A stretch of DNA of 64,000 bases, from the NCBI RefSeq assembly GCF_030409555.1, contig NZ_JAUFPU010000010.1, positions 88,183-152,182 of the forward strand, given 5' to 3'. Of this stretch, positions 41,517 through 50,606 are shown piece after piece (position 1 is the stretch's first letter; every line of letters begins with the position of its first letter). The notes beneath the pieces were generated by a model, which saw only the letters and a program-made list of their open reading frames with translations, searched no databases and was not told the DNA's origin. A program made the translations under genes and the position numbers. The stretch comes from Chitinimonas viridis. GTDB lineage: Bacteria > Pseudomonadota > Gammaproteobacteria > Burkholderiales > Chitinimonadaceae.

Positions 41517-43628
41517 ATGAGCATACGTTACGACATCGACGCGGACCGCATCGTCACCCTGACCCTGGATGCGGCCGACGACAAGACCAATACCATGAAT
41601 GCGGCCTTCCGTGCCGCCTTGCACGCCGTGGCCAACCGGCTGGAGGCAGAACGCGGGCAGATAGCCGGCGTTATTGTGACCTCGGCCAAGCGCAGTTTCT
41701 TTTCGGGGGGCGATCTGAAGGAACTGGTCGCCATCCCGTCCGATGGGGCCGAGGCGTTCTTCCTGATGGTGGAAAAGCTGAAGGCCGATATGCGCCGTAT
41801 CGAGACCTTGGGTGTGCCCTTGGTAGCGGCCATCAACGGCAGCGCGCTGGGTGGTGGGTTCGAGATTACCCTGGCGTGCCACCATCGCATTGCACTGGAT
41901 GATGCCGGCCTGCGGCTGGGCCTGCCGGAAGTGACGCTGGGCCTGTTACCCGGCGCAGGTGGCGTGACACGTATGGTGCGCTTGCTGGGCCTGCAGGGTG
42001 CATTCGAGTACCTGGTCGAAGGCAAGCAATTTGGCGCGCAGGCTGGCCTCAAGGCCGGGCTCTTGCACGCACTGGCTGCTTCGACCGAGGACATGCTGGC
42101 CCAGGCACGAGCCTGGATCAAGGCCAATCCCCATGCCAAACAACCGTGGGATACCGAAGGCTACAAGCTGCCCGGCGGCGTGCCCAGCCAGCCCAAGGTC
42201 GCCCAGATGCTGGCGGTGGCGCCGGCCATGCTGTACGAGAAGACCCGTGGCAACTACCCCGCGCCAGAGGCAGTACTGGCCGCCATGGTGGAAGGCGCGC
42301 AGGTGGATTTCACCAATGCCTGCCGGATAGAGACCCGTTACTTCACCCGTCTGGCTACCGGCCAGGTGGCCAAGAACATGATTGCGACGCTGTTCTTTGC
42401 CATGAATGAAATCAAGGCGGGTGCCAGCCGGCCTGCGGGCGTCGCCGTGCGCCAGGTGGCGCGGGTGGGCGTGCTGGGGGCGGGCATGATGGGTGCAGGC
42501 ATCGCCTGGGCCTGCGCCAGCAAGGGTGTGCAGGTGGTACTCAAGGATGTGAGCCTGGCCGCTGCCGAGAAGGGCAAGGCCTATAGTGCCAAGCTGCTGG
42601 ACAAGCGGATAGCCAAGGGCCGCTGCAGCGAGGCAGAAGCGGCGGCCATCCTGGCGCGCATACAGCCCACCGAGGCAGTGGCTGATCTGGCCGGGTGCGA
42701 GCTGGTGATCGAGGCGGTTTTCGAGAGCCGCGAGCTGAAGGCCAGGGTTACCCAGGAAGCCGAAGCCGTGCTGGCTGCCGACGCGGTGTTTGCCTCTAAT
42801 ACCTCGACCCTGCCCATCAGCGGCCTGGCCCAGGCATCGCGAGCACCCGCCCGCTTCGTCGGCCTGCATTTCTTCAGCCCGGTGGACAAGATGCAGTTGG
42901 TGGAGATCATCAAGGGCCGCGATACCGACGCGGCAACCGTGGCGCTGGCCTATGACTTTGTGCAGCAGATAGGCAAGACCCCCATCGTGGTCAATGATGG
43001 CCGCGGCTTCTTTACCAGCCGAGTGTTTGGTTGCTACATCAACGAAGGTATGGCCATGCTGGCCGAGGGTGTACCGCCTGCCATGGTGGAGCAGGCGGGC
43101 TTGCAGGCCGGCATGCCGGTTGGCCCATTGGCGGTGACCGATGAGGTCAGCCTGACCTTGTGCGAGCACATCAGCAAGCAGGCACGCGAGGACTTGGGCG
43201 ATGCCTATGTCGCCCATCCGGCCGAGGCGGTGGTCAAGCGCATGATCCACGTACTGGGCCGTAGCGGCCGGGCGGCTGGTGGCGGCTTCTACGACTACCC
43301 CGAAGGTGGCAAGAAACAGCTCTGGCCGGGCCTCGCGGACTTTGCCCAGCCGGACAGGCCGCTGCCTGACATGCAGTTGCTGATAGACCGCTTGCTGTTC
43401 GCCCAGGCGCTGGAAACCGCCCGTTGTTTTGATGAGGGCGTACTGGAGAGCGAGCGGGATGCCAATGTCGGCGCCATCCTGGGCATAGGCTTCCCGGTCT
43501 GGAGTGGTGGCGCCATGCAGTTCCTGCATCAGCATGGTGATGCATTGGGCCGTGCCGCTGAGCTGGCAGTGGCCCACGGTGATCGCTTTGCGGCCCCGGC
43601 GGGGCTGGCTGCACGCCTGGGTAGATAA
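41517..43628 (+). CDS. fadB: Fatty acid oxidation multifunctional enzyme (enoyl-CoA hydratase/3-hydroxyacyl-CoA dehydrogenase)
   Basis: This 703-residue FadB/FadJ-type enzyme hydrates enoyl-CoA and oxidises 3-hydroxyacyl-CoA. The N-terminal crotonase part has FFSGGDLKEL, INGSALGGGFEITLACHHRIA and LPEVTLGLLPGAGG with catalytic glutamates. The NAD-binding motif VGVLGAGMMGAGIA begins near residue 317, followed by SNTSTLPISGLA and FVGLHFFSPVDKMQLVEII with the catalytic His. It acts with the adjacent thiolase in the degradation spiral. Whether it is the FadB or FadJ paralogue cannot be told here. Confidence 0.92.
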   Translation: MSIRYDIDADRIVTLTLDAADDKTNTMNAAFRAALHAVANRLEAERGQIAGVIVTSAKRSFFSGGDLKELVAIPSDGAEAFFLMVEKLKADMRRIETLGVPLVAAINGSALGGGFEITLACHHRIALDDAGLRLGLPEVTLGLLPGAGGVTRMVRLLGLQGAFEYLVEGKQFGAQAGLKAGLLHALAASTEDMLAQARAWIKANPHAKQPWDTEGYKLPGGVPSQPKVAQMLAVAPAMLYEKTRGNYPAPEAVLAAMVEGAQVDFTNACRIETRYFTRLATGQVAKNMIATLFFAMNEIKAGASRPAGVAVRQVARVGVLGAGMMGAGIAWACASKGVQVVLKDVSLAAAEKGKAYSAKLLDKRIAKGRCSEAEAAAILARIQPTEAVADLAGCELVIEAVFESRELKARVTQEAEAVLAADAVFASNTSTLPISGLAQASRAPARFVGLHFFSPVDKMQLVEIIKGRDTDAATVALAYDFVQQIGKTPIVVNDGRGFFTSRVFGCYINEGMAMLAEGVPPAMVEQAGLQAGMPVGPLAVTDEVSLTLCEHISKQAREDLGDAYVAHPAEAVVKRMIHVLGRSGRAAGGGFYDYPEGGKKQLWPGLADFAQPDRPLPDMQLLIDRLLFAQALETARCFDEGVLESERDANVGAILGIGFPVWSGGAMQFLHQHGDALGRAAELAVAHGDRFAAPAGLAARLGR

Positions 43629-43720
43629 GCGGGTAAGGTTGCGCCGGCCTGCAGCCAGGCCCATGCCATTGCTACGGCACTGGTGGCATGGGCTACACTG
43701 CCCGCACAAGGAGACCGGCC

Positions 43721-45496
43721 ATGACCGAACCGCACGACCGCCTGACACAAATAAGCGAGCTGGCGGCACGCTGGCAGAAGCTGATGCAGGACAAGCTGCA
43801 GCAGCAAGCCAGCGGCGCCCCCCAGGTTCAGATACCTGATCCGCAGAGTGTGCAGCATGCCTTCGAGGCGCTCTGGCGTGTGGTGCTGGAAAAACCCGAG
43901 CCCATGCTGCGGGCGCAGATGCAGTTCTGGATGGACTATGCCGATATGGCCCAGGCGGCCATGCGCCAGTTCTGGCTGGGTGGGCCTGCCCAGTCCGTCG
44001 CCCAGCCGGACAAACGCTTCAAGGATGAGCTGTGGGTCAACAATCAGGTATTCGGCTTCGTCAAACAGGCCTATCTGCTGGCTTCGCGCCATATCCAGGA
44101 CAGCGTGTCCGGCGTCGATGGCCTGGATGAACATACGGCCCAACGGGTGCAGTTCTATACCCGTCAGTTTGTCGATGCCATGGCCCCTACCAATTTTCTG
44201 GCTACCAATCCGGTGGCACTCAAGGCCACGCTGGAAAGCGGGGGCGAGAACCTGATCAAGGGCTTTGCCCACCTGCTGGAAGACCTGGAACGCAATGGCG
44301 GCCGCATGATGCCGCGCATGACCGATCTGGATGCCTTCACGCTGGGCGAAAATGTGGCCACGACGCCGGGCAAGGTGGTGTTCCAGAACGAGTTGATGCA
44401 GCTGATTCAGTATGCCCCGCTGACTGAAAAGGTACACAAGACACCGTTGCTGGTGGTGCCGCCCTGGATCAACAAGTTCTATATCCTCGACCTCAAGCCC
44501 AAGAACTCGTTGATACGCTGGCTGGTGGAGCAGGGGCATACCGTATTCGTCATCTCCTGGGTCAACCCCGATGGCCGCCACCGCGACAAGGGCTTCGAGC
44601 ACTACATGACCGAGGGCACACTGGCCGCGCTGGATGCCATACAGGCGGCTACCGGCGAGAAGCAGATCAATGCCGCTGCCTATTGCATAGGTGGCACCCT
44701 GCTATCGGCCACCCTGGCCTGGATGGCGGCGGCCAAGGACAAGCGCTATCCGCCCAACCGCATCAAGTCTGCGGCCTTTTTCACCACCATGATCGATTTC
44801 AGCGAGCCGGGCGAGCTGGGGGTATTTATCGACGAGGAGCAGTTGGGCAGCCTGGATGCCTATATGGAGGAAAAGGGCTATCTGGAAGGGCACCAGATGG
44901 CCGGGGTGTTCAACCTGTTGCGCGAGAATGACCTGATCTGGAGCTTCGTGATCAACAACTACCTGCTGGGCCGAGAACCCATGCCGTTCGACCTGCTGTA
45001 CTGGAACTGCGACTCCACCCGCATGCCTGCGGCCATGCATCGCTTCTACCTGCGCAAGATGTACCTGGAGAACGTACTGAAAGACCCCGGCGGGGTGACG
45101 CTGGCAGGGGTGCCCATCGATATGCGGGCCATCAAGACGCCGGCCTATTTCATCTCAGCCCGCGAGGATCATATCGCCCCCTGGCAATCGACCTATGCTG
45201 GCGCTCGCCTGCTGCAGGGGCCGGTCCGCTTCGTGCTCGGCGGCTCCGGCCATATCGCCGGCATCGTCAACCCACCCTCGGCCAACAAATACGGCTATGC
45301 CACCAATGCTGCGTTGCCAACGACACCGCAGCAATGGCTGGCGGATAGCAGCGCCCATGAAGGCTCGTGGTGGTTGGATTGGGCCCAATGGGTACTGCCA
45401 CACCAAGGTAAGCCGGTTGCTGCGCGGCAACCCGGCGCGGGCGGGCTGCCTGCCATCGAGGATGCGCCAGGCAGCTATGTGAAGGCCAAGTTGTAG
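43721..45496 (+). CDS. phaC: Class I polyhydroxyalkanoate synthase
   Basis: PhaC polymerises (R)-3-hydroxyacyl-CoA into storage granules. The 591-residue protein has the class I N-terminal domain and the alpha/beta hydrolase core with the lipase-box variant AYCIGGTLL; the nucleophile is Cys322 by my count. Asp (NCDSTRMPAAMHRFYLR region) and His (GGSGHIAGIVNPP) match class I synthases. ATG 43721 follows AGGAG with 7-nt spacing. TACACT at 43694-43699 may be a -10 element. It lies next to beta-oxidation genes; no phaA, phaB, phasin or depolymerase is visible. Confidence 0.95.
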   Translation: MTEPHDRLTQISELAARWQKLMQDKLQQQASGAPQVQIPDPQSVQHAFEALWRVVLEKPEPMLRAQMQFWMDYADMAQAAMRQFWLGGPAQSVAQPDKRFKDELWVNNQVFGFVKQAYLLASRHIQDSVSGVDGLDEHTAQRVQFYTRQFVDAMAPTNFLATNPVALKATLESGGENLIKGFAHLLEDLERNGGRMMPRMTDLDAFTLGENVATTPGKVVFQNELMQLIQYAPLTEKVHKTPLLVVPPWINKFYILDLKPKNSLIRWLVEQGHTVFVISWVNPDGRHRDKGFEHYMTEGTLAALDAIQAATGEKQINAAAYCIGGTLLSATLAWMAAAKDKRYPPNRIKSAAFFTTMIDFSEPGELGVFIDEEQLGSLDAYMEEKGYLEGHQMAGVFNLLRENDLIWSFVINNYLLGREPMPFDLLYWNCDSTRMPAAMHRFYLRKMYLENVLKDPGGVTLAGVPIDMRAIKTPAYFISAREDHIAPWQSTYAGARLLQGPVRFVLGGSGHIAGIVNPPSANKYGYATNAALPTTPQQWLADSSAHEGSWWLDWAQWVLPHQGKPVAARQPGAGGLPAIEDAPGSYVKAKL

Positions 45497-45852
45497 GGAG
45501 CGTCCTGCATCCGCGCTTTCAAGGCTGTAAGGGATAACGATGCGACAGGGGCAGGGCCTCGCTGATTGGCTGGGTACGGCATGCGCTGCGCATCACTCGC
45601 CGCGCTCAATACACTAATTGAATATATTGGCAGCCTTTCTGCTTTTCAGGGGTGTCGGTTACGCTGGCAAGCACATAGGTGTTGGCCTGCTCCCCTTGTT
45701 TCGACCTTTCCTGTCCATTTTGGCGGCACCTCGACCAATACGGGTTGGGGGTGAAATCAGCCCGCCCAGGCACTAAGCTGAGCGCACGGCCGAATGGCGG
45801 CCGCAGCCAGAACCTGGCGTGTCTCGCTGCACAGGTTCGCCTGGAGGAAAAA
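45497..45852. other. Intergenic region between phaC and the mechanosensitive channel
   Basis: This 356-bp stretch contains an AT-rich patch near 45605-45640 but no recognisable gene, terminator or repeat. Open frames in it lack family features. Confidence 0.5.
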
Positions 45853-46674
45853 ATGGATATTGATTTCGCACATTGGCAGGATCTGCTGCTGGGTTACGCC
45901 ACCACCCTGGGGGTGAAGCTGCTGGCGGCGATTGCCTTCTGGGTCATAGGCCGCTGGTTGATAGGCATAGCCGAACGGGCGGTGCGCAGCTCGCTGGAGC
46001 GGCAGAAGGTGGACCCCACTGTGATGCGCTACATCGGCGGGGTGCTGACGGTTACGCTCAATATCCTGCTGGTGATAGGCATACTCGGCTACTTCGGGGT
46101 GCAGACCACCACTTTTGCGGCGCTGATTGCGGCTGCAGGTGTGGCCATAGGCATGGCTTGGTCGGGCTTGCTGGCCAACTTTGCGGCCGGTGCCTTCATG
46201 ATTGTGCTACGGCCCTTCAAGGTGGGCGATTTTGTTTCGGTGGCTGGCATTACCGGCACGGTGAAGGAAATCAGCCTGTTCACCACCACCATCAATACAC
46301 CAGACAATGTGCTGACCATAGTGGGCAACAACAAGATATTCGGCGACACCATCCAGAATTTCAGTGCCAACCCCTACCGGCGGGTAGAGTTGAAGGCGCA
46401 GTTGGCGGGCAGCGCCGATCACCGTGCGGCGATAGCCCTGCTGCAGGGTAAATTGGCCGGGATTGCCAATGTGGTGGCCGACCCGGAGCCTGAGGTGTCG
46501 ATACTGGAATTCAATCTGGTGGGGCCGGTGCTGGCGGTGCGGCCGTTCTGCCATAACGACCATTACTGGCAGGTGTACTTCGATACCCAGGCTCTGATAC
46601 GCGAGGCCCTGGCCGAGGCAGGGTTTCCGGCACCCATGCCGGCACAGACCGTGGTGGTGCACAACGCGGGTTGA
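45853..46674 (+). CDS. Small-conductance mechanosensitive ion channel (MscS family)
   Basis: This 273-residue inner-membrane channel opens under hypo-osmotic tension. Three membrane segments precede the pore helix region AAAGVAIGMAWSGLLANFAAG, followed by the conserved LRPFKVGDFV and the beta domain with VKEISLFTTTINTPDN and IPN-like NNKIFGDTIQNF. Length matches E. coli MscS (about 286). ATG 45853 has GGAGG at 45843-45847. It faces the DUF2062 gene tail to tail with 40 bp between. Confidence 0.92.
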   Translation: MDIDFAHWQDLLLGYATTLGVKLLAAIAFWVIGRWLIGIAERAVRSSLERQKVDPTVMRYIGGVLTVTLNILLVIGILGYFGVQTTTFAALIAAAGVAIGMAWSGLLANFAAGAFMIVLRPFKVGDFVSVAGITGTVKEISLFTTTINTPDNVLTIVGNNKIFGDTIQNFSANPYRRVELKAQLAGSADHRAAIALLQGKLAGIANVVADPEPEVSILEFNLVGPVLAVRPFCHNDHYWQVYFDTQALIREALAEAGFPAPMPAQTVVVHNAG

Positions 46675-46714
46675 CCCGCCTCATGCCCATATGGCTGCGA
46701 CTTTGGATATGCTC

Positions 46715-47275
46715 TTACAGCCCTGCTGTAGCCCTGCGCTGCCGCCGGCAATGCAGGGCATGCCGGACATGCAGGCGCCAGCCCAGTTGGACCACGCCAT
46801 AGCCGGCCAAGGCCAGCAGCAGGGCCAGTACCACGATACCTATGGCCAGCGGTGTGCCCAGTGTCACCATCCAGTCCAGCCAGGCTTGCACGGTGCCTGT
46901 CAGGTTGGACCAGTCGGTTTCCGGCGCTGGCGGGATATGGGCGGGGCCACCATTGGCGCCGGTGATCAGCCGGCCCAGCCCGAATGCGGCCAGGTAGAGC
47001 GGGACGATGGTAAAGGGGTTGCTGAAGAAGGTGCCGAAGATGGCCACAGGCAGGTTGACCCGAAACAGGATGGACAGCACGGTGGCTGTCAGCATCTGCA
47101 GCGGCCCCGGTATCATGCCGCAGGCCAGCCCTACGGCCAGGCCTCCTGAGACGGAGTGCCGGTTGAGGTGCCAGAGGTTGTGGTGGGTCAGGAAGGGCGC
47201 GCAACGCCGCAAGAAGGCATTGCGATTGAGCGTGTCACGGTCAGGCAACCAGCGGCGTAGTAGTTTTCGAGGCAT
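46715..47275 (-). CDS. DUF2062 membrane protein
   Basis: This 186-residue protein matches DUF2062, with RHSVSGGLAVGLACGMIPGPLQM, NLPVAIFGTFFSNPFTIVPLY and later hydrophobic segments. It should sit in the inner membrane with about three to four helices. The family is widespread in proteobacteria and of unknown function. The start ATG 47275 has no clear ribosome site. It lies 78 bp downstream of the DUF5610 gene on the same strand. Confidence 0.88.
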   Translation of the reverse strand: MPRKLLRRWLPDRDTLNRNAFLRRCAPFLTHHNLWHLNRHSVSGGLAVGLACGMIPGPLQMLTATVLSILFRVNLPVAIFGTFFSNPFTIVPLYLAAFGLGRLITGANGGPAHIPPAPETDWSNLTGTVQAWLDWMVTLGTPLAIGIVVLALLLALAGYGVVQLGWRLHVRHALHCRRQRRATAGL

Positions 47276-47353
47276 GGGCAGCTGCGGCGGGAAGATGATC
47301 GATGGACTGCCGCCGGGACAAAAAGTGCCTTCCCGTTCCCGCCTCGCACACGC

Positions 47354-47914
47354 CTATTGAGCGGTATCGGGCTTGGCGGGCATGTGCAGTTTGGCAAATG
47401 CCTGTAGGCCATTCTGTACCAGCTCCCAGGTCTTGTCGATATTGCTGGCGATCTGGTCCTTGAGTACGCCCAGGCTGTCCAGTATCTCGCGCGCCTCGGC
47501 AAACCCCTGCGCCACACCCTTGCCGATGGTCTGCATGAAATTGTCCAGCACGCTGGCTTCGTCTTCATCCGGGTGTTGCTGCTTGAACAGCTCGTAAAAA
47601 CCGGTGGAAAGATCGACGATGCGCTTGGCGGTCGCTTCCGGGCTGACATCGAGCGGGTCGTACTCGGCGGGCTCTGGTAGCGCCTGGCCTTCGGGCAGGG
47701 CTATGCGGGCACGGACGCTGATGGCTTCGTAACTGGTCTGCAGCACCAGCTTGAGATGATTGTTGCCATCGCTGAAGGAGGCACTGAAGCTGTAGCTGGA
47801 CTGGGTATGGGTGATCTCCAGGCCCAGCTTGGCCTTGTCGGTCGCCTTGCCGGGGCCGGCATGGGGCGCGTGAGTCTGGGCCTGCTGCCCGGCGTCTAGC
47901 GATGCGAGTTTCAT
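47354..47914 (-). CDS. DUF5610 domain protein
   Basis: This 186-residue soluble protein has no signal peptide or membrane segment. The second half carries the DUF5610 pattern: VSPEATAKRIVDLSTGFYELF, then FMQTIGKGVAQGFAEAREIL and a helical end with IASNIDKTWELVQNGL. Proteins of this family are of unknown function. AGGAG at the proper distance supports ATG 47914. Confidence 0.8.
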   Translation of the reverse strand: MKLASLDAGQQAQTHAPHAGPGKATDKAKLGLEITHTQSSYSFSASFSDGNNHLKLVLQTSYEAISVRARIALPEGQALPEPAEYDPLDVSPEATAKRIVDLSTGFYELFKQQHPDEDEASVLDNFMQTIGKGVAQGFAEAREILDSLGVLKDQIASNIDKTWELVQNGLQAFAKLHMPAKPDTAQ

Positions 47915-48154
47915 GGTCGTGCTCCTGTCATTGCCTTGCCCGTTTGTATGATTTCGCCGGGCTATGCCACCTTATCGGCAGCAAACCGGTTTTATATAGG
48001 GCAGCCGACCAGCGGTGGATAGAAAAAGCCGCTTGGCCGCAACTGGCAACCTTGGGAGTGTTGCCTGCCGTTGGTCGGCTTGGGGGCGTCATGTCCTCGC
48101 CGGTCACAGGGAGGTCGTCACTTCCCGTCCACGACGTGGGTTCGCGACAGGTGC

Positions 48155-49330
48155 TCAGGCTGCCCGCAAGGCATCGACGATTTGCATGCGGGCCGCCCGC
48201 ACGGCAGGCAAAAAGCCGCCCAGCAAGCCCATAAAAAGGGCAAACAGCAGGGATTTGACCACAATGGCCGGGGTCAGCGTAAAGCTGAATGCCAGCTCGG
48301 CAAAGGTTTGCCAGTTCATGGTGGAGACGGCAAAGAACTGCATGAAGGACGCCAGCACCACGCCCATGACCCCGCCCAGCAAGGCCAGCAGCAGCGATTC
48401 GGCCAGAAAGGCGGCCATCACGCTGCTGCGCCGGTAGCCCAGTGCCCTGAGCGTACCGATCTCGCCGGTGCGGTTTGCGACGGCGGCATACATGGTGATC
48501 ATGGCGCCGATGACGGCGCCGATGGAGAAAATGACCGAGAGCACGGTACCGAGTATGGAGATGAAGGTGGCCATGGTCTGGGCCTGGTCGGCATAGAAGC
48601 GGGTTTCACGCTTGTACTCGGTGGTCAGGCGTTGGTCTGCCTCCAAGGCTTGGCGGCTTGCCTCGTAGCCATTGCTGTCGGCCAGCTGAAACACCAGGGC
48701 GGAATAGTTGACGCGGCGAAAAGCCTGCATCATCTGTTCGGCGTCGCCCCATATCTCGGAGTTGAAACCGGTCTTGCCAGCATCGAAAATGCCGACCACC
48801 AACCAGTCGCGGCGGGCAAAGCGCAGGCTGGCGCCTAGCTGCACGCCATCGAAGCCATCGGCAATGGCGCGCCCGACGATGATCTCGGAGCTGCCGGGGC
48901 GGAACTGGCGGCCGGCCAATAGCTGTACCTGGGGCCGCAATGCCAGTCCTTGTTCGCCAGCCCCACGCACCACCACATTAGCCGGTTTGCCGCTGCCTTG
49001 TTTCTTGAGCGAGATCAGTACCACGCTCTCGCGGCTGCTTAGCAGGCGGCCGGCGCCATCGAGCGCGATATTGGGCTGGCTTTCGATGATGGCGGCCTCG
49101 CTACGGGACACGCCGCTCTGGACCTCGGTCTGCGAGCCCTTGCGGATGACCACCACATTCTGGGGCAGGCCGGTTGCGGTCAGGGTCTGCTTGAGTCCGG
49201 CTTCCAGCATCAGCACGGTGGCGAAGACAAACACCACCAGGGCCATGCCGCCCGCCGTGAGGCCGGTGGTGAGCTTGCGGGTCAGCAGGTTGCGCCAGAC
49301 ATAGCTGAGCGGGACGCGGGTCAGGTTCAT
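48155..49330 (-). CDS. MacB/FtsX-type ABC transporter permease (second)
   Basis: This 391-residue permease has an N-terminal membrane segment (LTAGGMALVVFVFATVLML), a large periplasmic MacB_PCD-like domain (about residues 50-230), and three C-terminal membrane segments in the FtsX/LolC arrangement, with GEIGTLRALGYRRSSVMAAFLAES. It overlaps the upstream permease by 4 bp. With the adaptor and ATPase at 51784-53696 it should form a heteromeric exporter. The exported substrate is unknown. Confidence 0.88.
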   Translation of the reverse strand: MNLTRVPLSYVWRNLLTRKLTTGLTAGGMALVVFVFATVLMLEAGLKQTLTATGLPQNVVVIRKGSQTEVQSGVSRSEAAIIESQPNIALDGAGRLLSSRESVVLISLKKQGSGKPANVVVRGAGEQGLALRPQVQLLAGRQFRPGSSEIIVGRAIADGFDGVQLGASLRFARRDWLVVGIFDAGKTGFNSEIWGDAEQMMQAFRRVNYSALVFQLADSNGYEASRQALEADQRLTTEYKRETRFYADQAQTMATFISILGTVLSVIFSIGAVIGAMITMYAAVANRTGEIGTLRALGYRRSSVMAAFLAESLLLALLGGVMGVVLASFMQFFAVSTMNWQTFAELAFSFTLTPAIVVKSLLFALFMGLLGGFLPAVRAARMQIVDALRAA

Positions 49331-50490
49331 GCAATGGCCCTTAGGCCGTCAACAATGCGTATGCGCATGGATTGCCAGGCAGGTATGGCGGCAGACACCA
49401 GGGCGACGACCAGGGCAGCACCGGCCTGCAGCCAGAGTGTCTGGCTGGCGATATGGAACACCGGGAACAGATTGTCCAGTGCGTGGCCTACCAGTTGTAC
49501 TGCCGGAAAGCTGAGCAGGATGCCCAGGCCCGCCCCCAGGGCGCATAACAGGATGCTCTCCAGCAGGATCAGCCAGCCTACCACCGGTGGGCCAAAGCCC
49601 AGCGCCTTGAGGGTGGCGTACTCGGCCGTGCGCTCGCGTGCTGCCATGGCCATGGTATTGGCCATGACGGCCATGATGATGAGTATGACCACATAGCTGA
49701 CCACCTGGATGGCCAGCACGATGCTGTCTGTCATGGCGACAAACGACAGCTGGAAGGATTTTTCGGTCTCGGTCAGGGTCTCGGCCAGCGAGTTGCGGAA
49801 CTGGCTGTCCACTCGCTCGCTCACCAGCGCCGCTTCGCTGCCCTCGCGTATGCCCACCACGAACACCCCGGTGGCATTGCCCCGCTTGGGATAGCGTTGC
49901 AGCACCCATTCATTCAGGTAGGCCCAGTGGAAGAAAAACTGGTTCTCGTCGGTGGTGGCATCGCGCCCCTCGTAGATGCCGCGTACCACGAAGGACCAGG
50001 TGCCGGGGTAGATGGTGCCCTTGAGCGGGATGGTATCCCCGACTTTCCAGCCAAAGCGCTGCGCCAGCTTGCGGCCCACCAGGCAGCCTTGGCGGTCACG
50101 GATGAAGGCAGCGCGTTCGGCCTCATCCACCTGGAATTCGGGGTACAGCCGCAGGTAGCTGGCGGGATCCACCGCGAACTGGGGGAAGAAATTCTTGGGC
50201 TCGATATAGATACCGCCAAACCAGTTGGCCCAGGAGATGCCGGTCACGCCTTCTACGCCGCGTATCTTCTCGCCGTAGCTCATGGGCAGTGGAAACACCA
50301 GCGAGATGGCGCTGCGGCTGATCAGGCGCTTGTCGGAGGCGGCGTCTGCACCGGCATACCAGGCGGTGACCACGGTACTGAGCAGGCCGAACGACAGAAT
50401 CGCGACGGCCAGGCCGGCCAGGGTGAGTGCCGCACGCAGACGATGGCGCAGGGCATTCTTGAGTGACATGCGCAGCAGGAACAGCATCAT
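49327..50490 (-). CDS. MacB/FtsX-type ABC transporter permease (first)
   Basis: This 387-residue permease has an N-terminal membrane segment (LTLAGLAVAILSFGLLSTVV), a periplasmic domain and C-terminal membrane segments, with the conserved AEYATLKALGFGPPVVGWLILLES loop typical of FtsX/LolCE permeases. It is paired with the overlapping second permease. The two permease genes are separated from their probable ATPase and adaptor genes by the oppositely oriented diguanylate cyclase gene, so they need their own promoter in 50491-50606. Confidence 0.88.
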   Translation of the reverse strand: MMLFLLRMSLKNALRHRLRAALTLAGLAVAILSFGLLSTVVTAWYAGADAASDKRLISRSAISLVFPLPMSYGEKIRGVEGVTGISWANWFGGIYIEPKNFFPQFAVDPASYLRLYPEFQVDEAERAAFIRDRQGCLVGRKLAQRFGWKVGDTIPLKGTIYPGTWSFVVRGIYEGRDATTDENQFFFHWAYLNEWVLQRYPKRGNATGVFVVGIREGSEAALVSERVDSQFRNSLAETLTETEKSFQLSFVAMTDSIVLAIQVVSYVVILIIMAVMANTMAMAARERTAEYATLKALGFGPPVVGWLILLESILLCALGAGLGILLSFPAVQLVGHALDNLFPVFHIASQTLWLQAGAALVVALVSAAIPAWQSMRIRIVDGLRAIA

Positions 50491-50606
50491 GGCAGCATGC
50501 CCCCATAGCGGTTTGGCGGCAGGGTCGGTGCCAGGGGCCGGAAGATGAAATAGTCCATCGCAGGTTCTACAGTAAGGACGTTAGGTTTCGGCGTGGAAAG
50601 GCCGAC

